A DNA stretch of 7,758 bases from JALYIM01 sp040003205 (GTDB taxonomy: Bacteria > Acidobacteriota > Terriglobia > Terriglobales > Acidobacteriaceae), in assembly GCA_040003205.1 (NCBI GenBank), contig JBDUDA010000143.1, positions 1 to 7,758 on the forward strand, read 5' to 3'. This document shows positions 1 through 6,190 of this stretch, piece by piece (within the stretch, counting starts at the first letter, position 1; each line of letters opens with the position of its first letter). The notes below the pieces were generated by a model. The model saw only the letters and a list, made by a program, of their open reading frames with translations. It was not told the origin of the DNA and made no database searches. A program made the translations under genes and the position numbers.

Positions 1-1350
1 AGCCGGTCCCCCGCCTGCAAATTCGGCACATTCGCAATCGGCAACGTCTTCCCCAAACATTAATATGCGTTCGTCACGCCGCATCTCATCGCGCAGCGTG
101 GCGTTGATGAGGTCAGCCATCGTTTTGGGCGCAACCTTCTTCCCATCGGCCGTGACCGCCTCGGGATCCGACACCACGGCCTTGGTATCGAACGCAGCCG
201 ACGTGGGGTCCACATCCGGCGAATAGATGAACTGCTCAACGGTGTCAGCCGCCGGAAACGGCGCTTCCAGAGCCTGGTCCACCGCAATCTGAAGGTCGCT
301 GTCCACTTGCTTTTCGAGATTGTTAAGCGCTTTTTCGTCCAGAATCCCTTCGCGAATCAAAAACATCTGCATCCGCGAAATCGGATCTCTAGCCGCGTCC
401 CTCTGGCGCTCAGCATCCGGCCGATAAAGCCGCTCATCATCTGACAGGGAATGCGAATATGGACGTATCACATGCGCATGCACAAACGCCGGCCCTTCGC
501 CCGCGCGGCAATATGCCACCGACCGGGTCATCGCGCCATAACTTGCCACCGGATCGGTTCCATCCACTTCTTCAAAGTGAAAATTAGGAAATCCTGAGAC
601 CAGCCTTGAAATGTTACCGCCCGCAGTCTGAACTTCTACTGGAACCGAAATCGCATAGCCGTTGTCCTGCACCATGACAATCAGCGGCAATCGCTTGTTG
701 GACGCCGTGTTCAGCGCCTCCCAAAACTCGCCCTCACTGGTGGTGCCGTCTCCCAGGGAAACGTAAGTGACTTCATCGCCATACGAAATCACATCTTTAA
801 ATTCGCGATAGTCTCCAGCGACTTTCCCGGCCGCCTCGGGATGAGCCGCCAAATACTTTGCGGTTTCCGCACACCCCACCGCCTGCAAAATCTGGCTTCC
901 CGTGGGAGACGATTGCGTAACCACATTCAGCGCCGGAAATCCCCAGTGCGACGGCATCTGGCGTCCGCCAGAGCTGGGATCAGCCGCGGCGCCAACTCCC
1001 CCTAAAAACATTTCGTAGGCAGTGGCACCCAGAGTCAAACACAATGCGCGATCGCGATAATAAGGATAGAACCAGTCGTACTTCGATTTCATCGCCAGTC
1101 CAGCCGCAACCCCGATCGCTTCGTGGCCGGCCCCGGAAATCTGGAAGAATAACTTCTGTTGCCGCTTTAAGAGGATTTCGCGATCATCCACCCGCCGCGA
1201 GGTGTACATCAGCCGATAGACCTCGATCAACTGTGCCCGCGTCAACCCCTCGTAAGTTTTTTCTGTCTTCTCGCGCCCGTTCTTATCGCCTGTAAGCTTC
1301 TCGCGGTCGATCGCAACCGGTGCTTTCGGATTGGCTTTGGTAGTTGCCAT
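1..1350 (-). CDS. Fused E1 alpha/beta 2-oxoacid dehydrogenase (thiamine diphosphate), 5' part, cut by window edge
   Basis: Thiamine-diphosphate decarboxylating component of a 2-oxoacid dehydrogenase complex (pyruvate or branched-chain type); it decarboxylates the 2-oxoacid and passes the acyl group to the E2 lipoyl domain in the cytoplasm. The frame is open for 450 codons from the ATG at 1350 to the edge. Seen: GAGHEAIGVAAG (residues 73-84), FYPYYRDRA (94-102), the ThDP/Mg motif starting GDGTTSEGEFWEA (200-212) and ending QDN (228-230), and PYSHSLSDDER (297-307), which resembles the E1-alpha phosphorylation-loop region. A linker (about 345-410) leads to a second domain start, MADLINATLRDEMRRDERILMFGEDVAD (411-438), the usual opening of E1-beta. 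This makes it the single-chain alpha-beta fusion known in Acidobacteriota and Bacteroidetes, normally about 700-800 aa, so roughly 40% is missing. The ThDP motif ends DN rather than the textbook NN. Only a weak GAGAAG lies upstream of the start. Residues 440-450 do not look like the family (see findings). Substrate specificity cannot be set from this part. [confidence was not given in the original answer; 0 is a placeholder]. Confidence 0.
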   Translation of the reverse strand, partial: MATTKANPKAPVAIDREKLTGDKNGREKTEKTYEGLTRAQLIEVYRLMYTSRRVDDREILLKRQQKLFFQISGAGHEAIGVAAGLAMKSKYDWFYPYYRDRALCLTLGATAYEMFLGGVGAAADPSSGGRQMPSHWGFPALNVVTQSSPTGSQILQAVGCAETAKYLAAHPEAAGKVAGDYREFKDVISYGDEVTYVSLGDGTTSEGEFWEALNTASNKRLPLIVMVQDNGYAISVPVEVQTAGGNISRLVSGFPNFHFEEVDGTDPVASYGAMTRSVAYCRAGEGPAFVHAHVIRPYSHSLSDDERLYRPDAERQRDAARDPISRMQMFLIREGILDEKALNNLEKQVDSDLQIAVDQALEAPFPAADTVEQFIYSPDVDPTSAAFDTKAVVSDPEAVTADGKKVAPKTMADLINATLRDEMRRDERILMFGEDVADCECAEFAGGGPA

Positions 1351-1435
1351 GGGCTTCTCTGAACCAACTTCTTAAAGCCTACGCATTGTAAATGCTTTAC
1401 CGGCTCCCGAATATACTGGATAAGCTTTAGATTCA
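1351..1435. promoter_or_regulatory. Divergent promoter region between E1 and HAD genes
   Basis: This 85-base gap must hold the promoters for both divergent genes. On the plus strand TATACT (1412-1417) is a good -10-like hexamer; transcription from it would begin about 12 bases before the GTG at 1436, giving a very short leader. On the minus strand TACAAT (1390 down to 1385) is a -10-like hexamer about 35 bases before the E1 ATG. No convincing -35 is spaced correctly for either. The assignment rests on hexamer resemblance only. Confidence 0.3.
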
Positions 1436-2155
1436 GTGCTCAATTTCAACCGCAAATTCGATGTAAGTAAGGTCAAATTCCTCATTTTTGATCTTGACGG
1501 AACGCTCATAGACTCCCGCCTCGACCTGATCAGCACGGTGAATGCCACGCTCAGAAACTTTGGGCGTCCAGAACTTCCAGGGGATGTGGTGGCCTCCTAC
1601 GTAGGAGACGGCGCTCCAATGCTGGTCCGCCGCGCCCTGGGCGACCCCGAAAATGAAGTCTTTTTTAAACAGGCGCTGGAGTATTTTCTTGCCTATTATC
1701 GTGTTCACAAGCTGGACCATACCCACGTTTACGATGGAATCAAAGAAGCATTAACAGCCATCTCGCGTTCTAGAAGTCAGGAGCGCCCCCTAAAAATGGC
1801 CATTTTATCGAATAAACCCGTCCATCCCTCACGAGCGATTGTCGAGGCCCTGGGACTAAATGAATTTTTCGTGTCTGTCTATGGTGGAAACAGTTTTGAA
1901 ACAAAAAAGCCCGATCCGTTGGGAGCGCTGACGCTCCTCAAGGAAAATGCCGTCAAGCCCGACGAGACAATCATCATTGGAGATTCGTCCATTGACATGC
2001 TGACCGGACGCAACGCCGGCCTGTGGAGTTGCGGAGTAACGTACGGCTTCGCTCCCCACACTCTCGCCGTCACCCCGCCCGACGTCACCATTGACCACCC
2101 CCACGAGCTGGCCCAGCTTTTCGCCGGAACCGCCGACAACTCAGTAAAAAAATAG
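1436..2155 (+). CDS. HAD-superfamily hydrolase, phosphoglycolate phosphatase-like
   Basis: Cytoplasmic HAD phosphatase, 239 aa, probably hydrolysing phosphoglycolate or a similar small phosphate monoester. All catalytic motifs are visible: motif I FDLDGT (residues 18-23) with nucleophile D19 and acid/base D21; motif II LSN with S125; motif III lysine in KKPDP (157-161); and motif IV GDSSID (182-187) with D183 and D187. The alpha-helical stretch at about 30-105 is a C1-type cap, as in Gph and PGMB-like enzymes. Length is normal for Gph. The chosen start is GTG at 1436, because it lies just before the core beta-strand KFLIFDLDG; no strong Shine-Dalgarno precedes it, so a very short leader is possible. 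It is divergent from the E1 gene and stands alone: the next gene begins 341 bases later, after repeats. The substrate is inferred from family resemblance; beta-phosphoglucomutase or pyrophosphatase PpaX-like activity are alternatives. Confidence 0.92.
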   Translation: MLNFNRKFDVSKVKFLIFDLDGTLIDSRLDLISTVNATLRNFGRPELPGDVVASYVGDGAPMLVRRALGDPENEVFFKQALEYFLAYYRVHKLDHTHVYDGIKEALTAISRSRSQERPLKMAILSNKPVHPSRAIVEALGLNEFFVSVYGGNSFETKKPDPLGALTLLKENAVKPDETIIIGDSSIDMLTGRNAGLWSCGVTYGFAPHTLAVTPPDVTIDHPHELAQLFAGTADNSVKK

Positions 2156-2173
2156 CGAAACCAGACCAGCAAG

Positions 2174-2240
2174 AAAAAAGCAGGTTCCTCCACTCGCCAG
2201 TTAAATTGCTCCGCAAATTAACAGCTTCGGTCGGAATGAC
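2174..2240 (-). repeat. Interspersed repeat, copy A (inverted relative to copy B)
   Basis: Read on the minus strand, it starts GTCATTCCGACCGAAGC (2240 downwards) and ends GAGGAACCTGCTTTTTT (2190-2174). The same two ends occur in copy B. Between them lies an imperfect hairpin: GTTAAATTGC (2200-2209), loop TCC, GCAAATTAAC (2213-2222), with one mismatch in ten pairs. The copy begins 18 bases after the HAD stop codon. Confidence 0.6.
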
Positions 2241-2302
2241 AGTAATCGAGGAGGCTCGTCAACGGAATAGAGAAAAGTGTCAACCGCTGTCCCCGTAAAA
2301 CC

Positions 2303-2320
2303 GTCATCCCCCGGGGTCCC
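2303..2320 (+). repeat. Possible truncated repeat end (GTCATCCC)
   Basis: GTCATCCC at 2303-2310 matches the left end of repeat copy B exactly, but then runs into the palindrome CCCCGGGG and TCCC instead of the repeat body. It may be a broken copy 35 bases upstream of copy B, or chance. Confidence 0.25.
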
Positions 2321-2337
2321 ACCAAGTTGAAAGCCGT

Positions 2338-2379
2338 GTCATCCCGAGCGGAGCAAAGCGAAGTCGAGGGACCTGCTTT
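2338..2379 (+). repeat. Interspersed repeat, copy B
   Basis: Starts GTCATCCCGAGCGGAGC and ends GAGGGACCTGCTTT (2366-2379). The end matches copy A at 13 of 14 positions (GAGGRACCTGCTTT) and the start matches at 14 of 17. It is shorter than copy A because the middle hairpin segment is replaced by a purine-rich AAAGCGAAGTC stretch. It is oriented opposite to copy A. Confidence 0.6.
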
Positions 2380-2496
2380 CCGCGGCTGCACAAACTATGG
2401 CCCCTACACGAAGGGCGGATCGCAGACCAAAGCATTCGCTGTCACCAGACCTGCAAAGACCCTTCTTCACCCCGGTGAGATAAACTGCAATCACGA

Positions 2497-3132
2497 ATGC
2501 CGCCGACGTCTTCTTTAACTCCCGCCGAGCTCCGCAAACTTCGCAGTCTGAAAACTCCCTACGGCATACAGCGGTTTCTCGATGCCATGCCATACCACCT
2601 CGCAGACTCCGCATGGTCTCCCCGCGACGTGCTCCGTGAAAACACTTCGCATTGTTTCGAAGGAGCAATCCTGGCGGCAGCGGCCTTGCGCGTAAACGGA
2701 TATCCGCCTCTGATCCTCGATCTGGAGGCGGAGAACGACACCGATCACGTCATCGCTATATTTCGCATTAAAGGCCATTGGGGAGCGCTCGCGAAATCCA
2801 ATTACACCGGATGCCGCTATCGCGAACCTGTTTACCGCTCACTACGCGAACTTGCCCTGAGTTATTTTGAGGGATATTTCAATCAGCGCCGCGAGCGTTC
2901 GCTGCGCACTTTTTCGCGGCCCGTGAATTTGGCCCGCTTCGACAATCGTGACTGGATCACGACCCAAAAACCTGTCTGGTTTATCGCTGAATATCTGCTC
3001 GGCATTTACCATTACCCGTTGTTGTCGCCGACTATGGCGAAAAAGTTACACCGCCTGGATGATCGTTCCTTCCGCGCCGGCTGCCTGGATCGAGCCATCA
3101 AGCCCTCCAGAAAACGCGCACCCAACCCCTGA
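2497..3132 (+). CDS. Uncharacterised 211-aa protein with transglutaminase-like Cys/His pattern
   Basis: I do not recognise a named family. The most informative stretch is SHCFEGAILAAAALRVNGYPPLILDL (residues 51-76) followed by DHVIAIFRIKGHWGALAKSN (83-102). A Cys at the head of a helix, an LRxxGYPP turn, then an H at the start of a beta-strand is the layout of the transglutaminase/papain-like fold, with C53, H84 and perhaps N102 as the catalytic triad. This is inference from pattern only. The C-terminal half is rich in aromatic residues (YFEGYFNQRRER, WFIAEYLLGIYHY) and ends in a basic tail (SRKRAPNP). There is no signal peptide or transmembrane segment, so it is probably cytoplasmic. The ATG at 2497 is used; GGTGAG at 2474-2479 is too far upstream to be a good Shine-Dalgarno. 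It stands alone, convergent with the ABC gene. It could be a peptidase, an amidase, or a non-catalytic relative. Confidence 0.82.
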   Translation: MPPTSSLTPAELRKLRSLKTPYGIQRFLDAMPYHLADSAWSPRDVLRENTSHCFEGAILAAAALRVNGYPPLILDLEAENDTDHVIAIFRIKGHWGALAKSNYTGCRYREPVYRSLRELALSYFEGYFNQRRERSLRTFSRPVNLARFDNRDWITTQKPVWFIAEYLLGIYHYPLLSPTMAKKLHRLDDRSFRAGCLDRAIKPSRKRAPNP

Positions 3133-3150
3133 TTCCCAACCGTTTTTTCA

Positions 3151-3213
3151 CAGTCATTCTGAGGGAACCAGCATCTTCGCTCGCGAAGAGACTCGTGAGC
3201 CGAAGAATCCTTA
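3151..3213 (+). repeat. Interspersed repeat, copy C (diverged)
   Basis: Starts GTCATTCTGAGGGAACC (from 3153) and ends GAGCCGAAGAATCCTTATG (3197-3215), sharing the GTCATYCYGA start with copies A and B and a weaker GAAGRAYCC-like right end. The centre holds a 6-bp hairpin, TCTTCG (3174-3179), loop CTCG, CGAAGA (3184-3189). It lies in the 150-base spacer between two convergent genes, 20 bases after the transglutaminase-like stop. No separate terminator with a U-tract was found here, so the hairpin may also mark the transcript end. Confidence 0.5.
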
Positions 3214-3282
3214 TGCCCAAAGCAATTAATTGTGAAGAGGAATGTTACGCAGAGAAAGCCGCGCCCGGAATGCTAAGAACAG

Positions 3283-4029
3283 CTAGCGCGACTTACGCTC
3301 GTCGCGTTCCACCACGCCGTCTTTAATAAAGACAACCCGATGCGCAAATTCGGCAATATCGTGCTCGTGCGTTACCAGCACAATCGTATTGCCTTGAGTT
3401 TGCAGACGGTCAAGCAGAGCCATAATTTCGCTCCCCGTCTGTGAATCTAGATTGCCGGTGGGTTCGTCGGCGAGAATGATGGAGGGACGGTTCACCAGCG
3501 CGCGCGCGATGGCGACTCTTTGGCGCTGTCCGCCGGAAAGCTCGTTAGGTTTGTGCGTCATCCGATTTTCCATGCCCACGGACGCCAGCGCATCTTTTGC
3601 GCGTTCCGTGCGCTCATTGGCAGGAACGCCCGCATAAATCAGCGGTAACTCGACATTGTGCAGCGCGGTAGCACGCGCCAGCAGGTTGAAGGTCTGAAAA
3701 ACAAAGCCAATCTCTTTGTTGCGAATCCTCGCCAGTTCATCGTCATCCAATTCGCTGACCCGTTGGCTGTTGAGCCAGTATTCGCCTTTGCTAGGGGTAT
3801 CCAGGCAGCCAATCAGGTTCATTAAGGTAGATTTCCCGGACCCGCTCGGGCCCATGATTGCAATGTATTCATTGCGTCGAATCTGGAGATTGATCCCGCG
3901 CAGGGCATGGACCTGCTGCTCCGAGCCCATGTCGTAGGTCTTCCACAGGTCAAAGGTCGCGATCATGCAGGATTCGGGCGCTGCAGACACGGCTGTCGGC
4001 GCAATGTTGAACACTTCTGCAGTTGCCAT
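3283..4029 (-). CDS. ABC transporter ATP-binding protein, MacB/LolD type
   Basis: ATPase subunit of a type VII (MacB/LolD/FtsE-like) ABC system, which works with an FtsX-type inner-membrane permease to drive lipoprotein release or efflux across the envelope. In the 248-aa product: Walker A GPSGSGKST (60-68), Q-loop Q112 in FVFQTFNLL, signature LSGGQ (164-168), Walker B IILADEP (184-190), D-loop NLD (193-195) and H-loop H221. The NLLARATALHNVELPLIYAGV stretch (115-135) is typical of this subfamily. The ATG at 4029 is chosen over an upstream in-frame TTG at 4056 because AGGAG (4040-4036) lies six bases before it. A variable ~22-residue extension precedes the ABC domain. No permease or membrane-fusion gene adjoins it: downstream is a convergent gene, upstream a divergent one. 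The partner must be elsewhere, and whether it is macB-, lolD- or other-type cannot be decided. Confidence 0.96.
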   Translation of the reverse strand: MATAEVFNIAPTAVSAAPESCMIATFDLWKTYDMGSEQQVHALRGINLQIRRNEYIAIMGPSGSGKSTLMNLIGCLDTPSKGEYWLNSQRVSELDDDELARIRNKEIGFVFQTFNLLARATALHNVELPLIYAGVPANERTERAKDALASVGMENRMTHKPNELSGGQRQRVAIARALVNRPSIILADEPTGNLDSQTGSEIMALLDRLQTQGNTIVLVTHEHDIAEFAHRVVFIKDGVVERDERKSR

Positions 4030-4035
4030 TCTTCT

Positions 4036-4040
4036 CTCCT
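4036..4040 (-). promoter_or_regulatory. Shine-Dalgarno that decides the ABC gene start
   Basis: Minus-strand AGGAG, six bases from the ATG at 4029. It falls inside the coding stretch that would follow the alternative TTG at 4056, which has no comparable site, so it supports the shorter 248-aa protein. Confidence 0.75.
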
Positions 4041-4331
4041 GCTCCGGTGGGGACAATTACCCACTCCGGTCTGCTTATTGGCGGAACTCCCGCGCTCTCA
4101 TTCGACGTATCATCGCCGAGAACGTTAGAGACCCGCTCGCCTCAACTTTCACGTAGCCAGTCAAAACAGCGGCCCCGCCCGGCCAAATTCGGCATCTCTA
4201 TTAACAATACGCGGCCGCTGGAGCAAAAGTTCCAACTTCGGCGCTTTGATTATAACTTGGGTGGGCTCCGGCATCTTCCGGTAAGCTTGCAATCACCCAT
4301 TTACTTCGATGCGCTAAACTAGCCCCTTGCC

Positions 4332-4361
4332 TTGCCTTAGGGCACCCAGCGGCCTTAGAAT
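4332..4361 (+). promoter_or_regulatory. Candidate sigma-70 promoter for the GWxTD operon
   Basis: TTGCCT (4332-4337) as -35, an 18-base spacer, and TAGAAT (4356-4361) as -10, one mismatch from TATAAT. The start would fall near 4368, giving a leader of about 29 bases that contains AGGAG at 4381-4385, eleven bases before the ATG at 4397, a rather long but usable spacing. The -35 is weak. Confidence 0.4.
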
Positions 4362-4396
4362 AAGCACCACAGAGTTGAGCAGGAGTCTCCTTACTT

Positions 4397-6154
4397 ATGT
4401 CCGGGTTCCGTGCGCCGTTTTGCGGCTCTTTTGCCCTGCCTTTTTCTTCGCTAGCCTTAGCTGTGGCATTGACTCTTGGCTTGTCTGCGAGCGCGCAGCA
4501 GAATGCTGATGCCGACAATTCCAAAAATGGATCCTCTGGGGTTTCTGCTGGAGACGGCAAACCCGTAACAGATCCGCTCAAGCGCCCTGTCAACGAAAAG
4601 CAGAAAAAAGAGAATGCGAAGTCGTTGAAGCAGGAGCTCAGCAAGACTTACAAAAAGTGGCTGGACGAGGATGTTCGCTGGATTATTACCGACGAAGAGC
4701 GCGCTGCCTTTAAACAATTTTCCAACGATGAGGAACGCGACCAGTTCATCGAATCCTTCTGGCAACGCCGTGACCCCACTCCCGATACCGTCGAGAACGA
4801 GTTTAAGGAAGAGCATTACCGCCGCATGGCTTATGCCAACGAACATTTCGCGGCAGGAATCCCAGGTTGGAAGTCAGATCGCGGGCGCATTTATATCACT
4901 TACGGTCCGGCCGATGAGATCGAAAGCCATCCCTCGGGCGGCTCCTACGAACGTCCGATGGAAGAGGGCGGCGGCTCTACTTCGACTTTTCCATTCGAGC
5001 AGTGGCGCTATCGCTACATCGAAGATATCGGTCAGGAAGTCATCATCGAATTCGTAGATACCTGTCAGTGCGGCGACTACCACATGACTATTGACCGCTC
5101 GGAGAAGGACGCGCTCTTGCATACTCCGAATGGTGGTTCGACCTTGTACGAACAAATGGGCATGGCGAGTAGGGCAGGCCGGTTTAACGGCGGGCTCGAG
5201 CAGCTTGGTGCCGGACCCATGTCGAGCAACCAGCAAAGCAAGCAGTTTGATCGCCTGGAGCAGTTCGCTAAGCTAAGCAAGCCTCCCGCAGTGAAGTTTA
5301 AAGATCTTGAGGAATATAGCGTCTCTCACAAGATCACAATTAATCCCATGCCCTTCGACGTTCGCTATGATTTCGTGAGGGTCACGGGCGATACGGTGTT
5401 GGTTCCAGTCACGGTTCAAGTACAGAACCGCAATGTCACTTTCTCCAACAAAGACGGCGTGCAGCGCGGCACCGTGAATATCTTTGGACGAGTAACCACT
5501 CTCACCGGGCGGGTAGCTCAGACTTTCGAAGACACCGTGCAAGTGGACGTACCTGCGGAATTGTTGACAAAAGTGACGGAAAACTCCTCGGTGTATTGGA
5601 AGGCGTTGCCGCTCCGCCCAGGGCGCTACAAGCTGGATGTTGTCGTGAAAGACGTAAACGGCGACCGGGTTGGGACCTGGAGCCGTGGAGTTCTGGTGCC
5701 GGACTTTGAAGATGACCGCTTGTCTTCATCTTCGCTCATCGTCGCTGACGTAATGGAACCGGTTGCAGCCAAGAACGTTGGCACCGGCAGTTTTGTGATT
5801 GGAAACACCAAAGTGCGTCCGCGTGTGGCTTCAGCGGAAGGTAAACCGGTAAGTTTTAAACGCAGTCAGAAAATGAATTTTTGGATGCAAGTCTACAATT
5901 TAGGCATGGATGGGAAGACGCATAAACCTTCCGCAACGGTTGAATACGATGTCGTAAACGTGGCTACTAATAAACCCGTGATTCGCTCGGTTGAAAACAC
6001 TGACCAGATGGGAAATGTCGGCGACCAGGTGACTTTGCAAAAGACACTTTCGGCCGCGAACCTTGATCCCGGAATTTATCGGATTCAGATCAGGGTGAAT
6101 GACAACATCTCGAAGCAAACGGTCGGACCTTCCGCGACTTTCTCCGTGGAATAA
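4397..6154 (+). CDS. Secreted GWxTD-domain protein
   Basis: Exported protein of the GWxTD-domain family, whose biochemical role is not established. The 585-aa product begins with a signal peptide (1-33: hydrophobic SLALAVALTLGL, probable cleavage after ASA before QQ). A polar, charged linker follows (34-80). The family domain spans about 84-240: WLDEDVRWIITDEERAAF (88-105), FIESFWQRRDPTPDT (117-131), HYRRMAYANEHF (140-151), then the namesake motif as GWKSD (157-161, Ser for Thr) in GWKSDRGRIYITYGP, and EFVDTCQCGDYHMT (218-231). The Cys pair C223/C225 could form a disulphide or bind metal. From about 310 to the end the chain is beta-rich with Ig-like character: VTVQVQNRNVTF (338-349), LRPGRYKLDVVVKDVNGD (406-423), LDPGIYRIQIRVND (556-569). 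It therefore probably acts in the periplasm or at the cell surface. ATG 4397 has AGGAG upstream. The next gene follows after 36 bases, suggesting co-transcription. Confidence 0.94.
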   Translation: MSGFRAPFCGSFALPFSSLALAVALTLGLSASAQQNADADNSKNGSSGVSAGDGKPVTDPLKRPVNEKQKKENAKSLKQELSKTYKKWLDEDVRWIITDEERAAFKQFSNDEERDQFIESFWQRRDPTPDTVENEFKEEHYRRMAYANEHFAAGIPGWKSDRGRIYITYGPADEIESHPSGGSYERPMEEGGGSTSTFPFEQWRYRYIEDIGQEVIIEFVDTCQCGDYHMTIDRSEKDALLHTPNGGSTLYEQMGMASRAGRFNGGLEQLGAGPMSSNQQSKQFDRLEQFAKLSKPPAVKFKDLEEYSVSHKITINPMPFDVRYDFVRVTGDTVLVPVTVQVQNRNVTFSNKDGVQRGTVNIFGRVTTLTGRVAQTFEDTVQVDVPAELLTKVTENSSVYWKALPLRPGRYKLDVVVKDVNGDRVGTWSRGVLVPDFEDDRLSSSSLIVADVMEPVAAKNVGTGSFVIGNTKVRPRVASAEGKPVSFKRSQKMNFWMQVYNLGMDGKTHKPSATVEYDVVNVATNKPVIRSVENTDQMGNVGDQVTLQKTLSAANLDPGIYRIQIRVNDNISKQTVGPSATFSVE

Positions 6155-6177
6155 CGATCCGAGTTTCGATTCCCAGC

Positions 6178-6184
6178 GAGGTGA
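6178..6184 (+). promoter_or_regulatory. Shine-Dalgarno that decides a TTG start
   Basis: GAGGTGA, six bases before TTG at 6191. It is the strongest ribosome site in the window and identifies TTG as the start of the downstream gene; the codons that follow at once encode a signal peptide. Confidence 0.75.
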
Positions 6185-6190
6185 CGATTG

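Larger units (their letters stand above)
2156..2496. other. Intergenic region carrying interspersed repeats
   Basis: The 341 bases between the HAD gene and the transglutaminase-like gene have no convincing gene. They hold repeat copy A (minus, 2174-2240), a short GTCATCCC fragment followed by a CCCCGGGG palindrome (2303-2320), and repeat copy B (plus, 2338-2379). The last ~115 bases carry no recognisable -35/-10 pair; TAAACT at 2481-2486 is a possible -10 only ten bases before the next ATG. No U-tract terminator was found after the HAD stop. Confidence 0.7.
4030..4396. other. Divergent intergenic region
   Basis: These 367 bases separate the ABC gene from the GWxTD gene and must carry both promoters. 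The plus-strand candidate is given separately (4332-4361). TATAAC at 4251-4256 is a second -10-like site without a good -35. A GC-rich patch (about 4170-4220) includes GCGGCCGC (4211-4218). On the minus strand TTGACT (4163-4158) resembles a -35 but has no -10 at the right distance. Open frames across this gap overlap both flanking genes or lack ribosome sites, and I see no gene in it. Confidence 0.6.

Noticed and set aside
1433..1726. Minus-strand open frame of 97 codons antisense to the HAD gene
   Set aside because: It lies wholly opposite the HAD motifs I to cap region, shows no family features, and the plus strand carries the intact catalytic motifs.
2200..2222. Hairpin after the HAD gene as a rho-independent terminator
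   Set aside because: The stem is AT-rich with a mismatch and no U-tract follows on the plus strand; it is better explained as the centre of repeat copy A.
2327..2668. Short open frames on both strands over repeat copy B and the start of the transglutaminase-like gene
   Set aside because: Their translations come largely from repeat sequence and from the shadow of the real gene; no ribosome site or domain supports them.
2156..3282. CRISPR array suggested by the repeated GTCAT-type motifs
   Set aside because: Copies differ in length and orientation, have irregular spacing with a gene between them, and no cas gene is present.
4030..4056. Longer ABC protein starting at TTG 4056
   Set aside because: No Shine-Dalgarno precedes that TTG, whereas AGGAG sits six bases before the ATG at 4029.
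4201..4644. Minus-strand open frame of 147 codons over the GWxTD promoter and signal-peptide region
   Set aside because: It covers the candidate promoter and the start of a well-supported gene on the other strand, lacks recognisable domains, and its composition reads as the complement of the GWxTD coding sequence.
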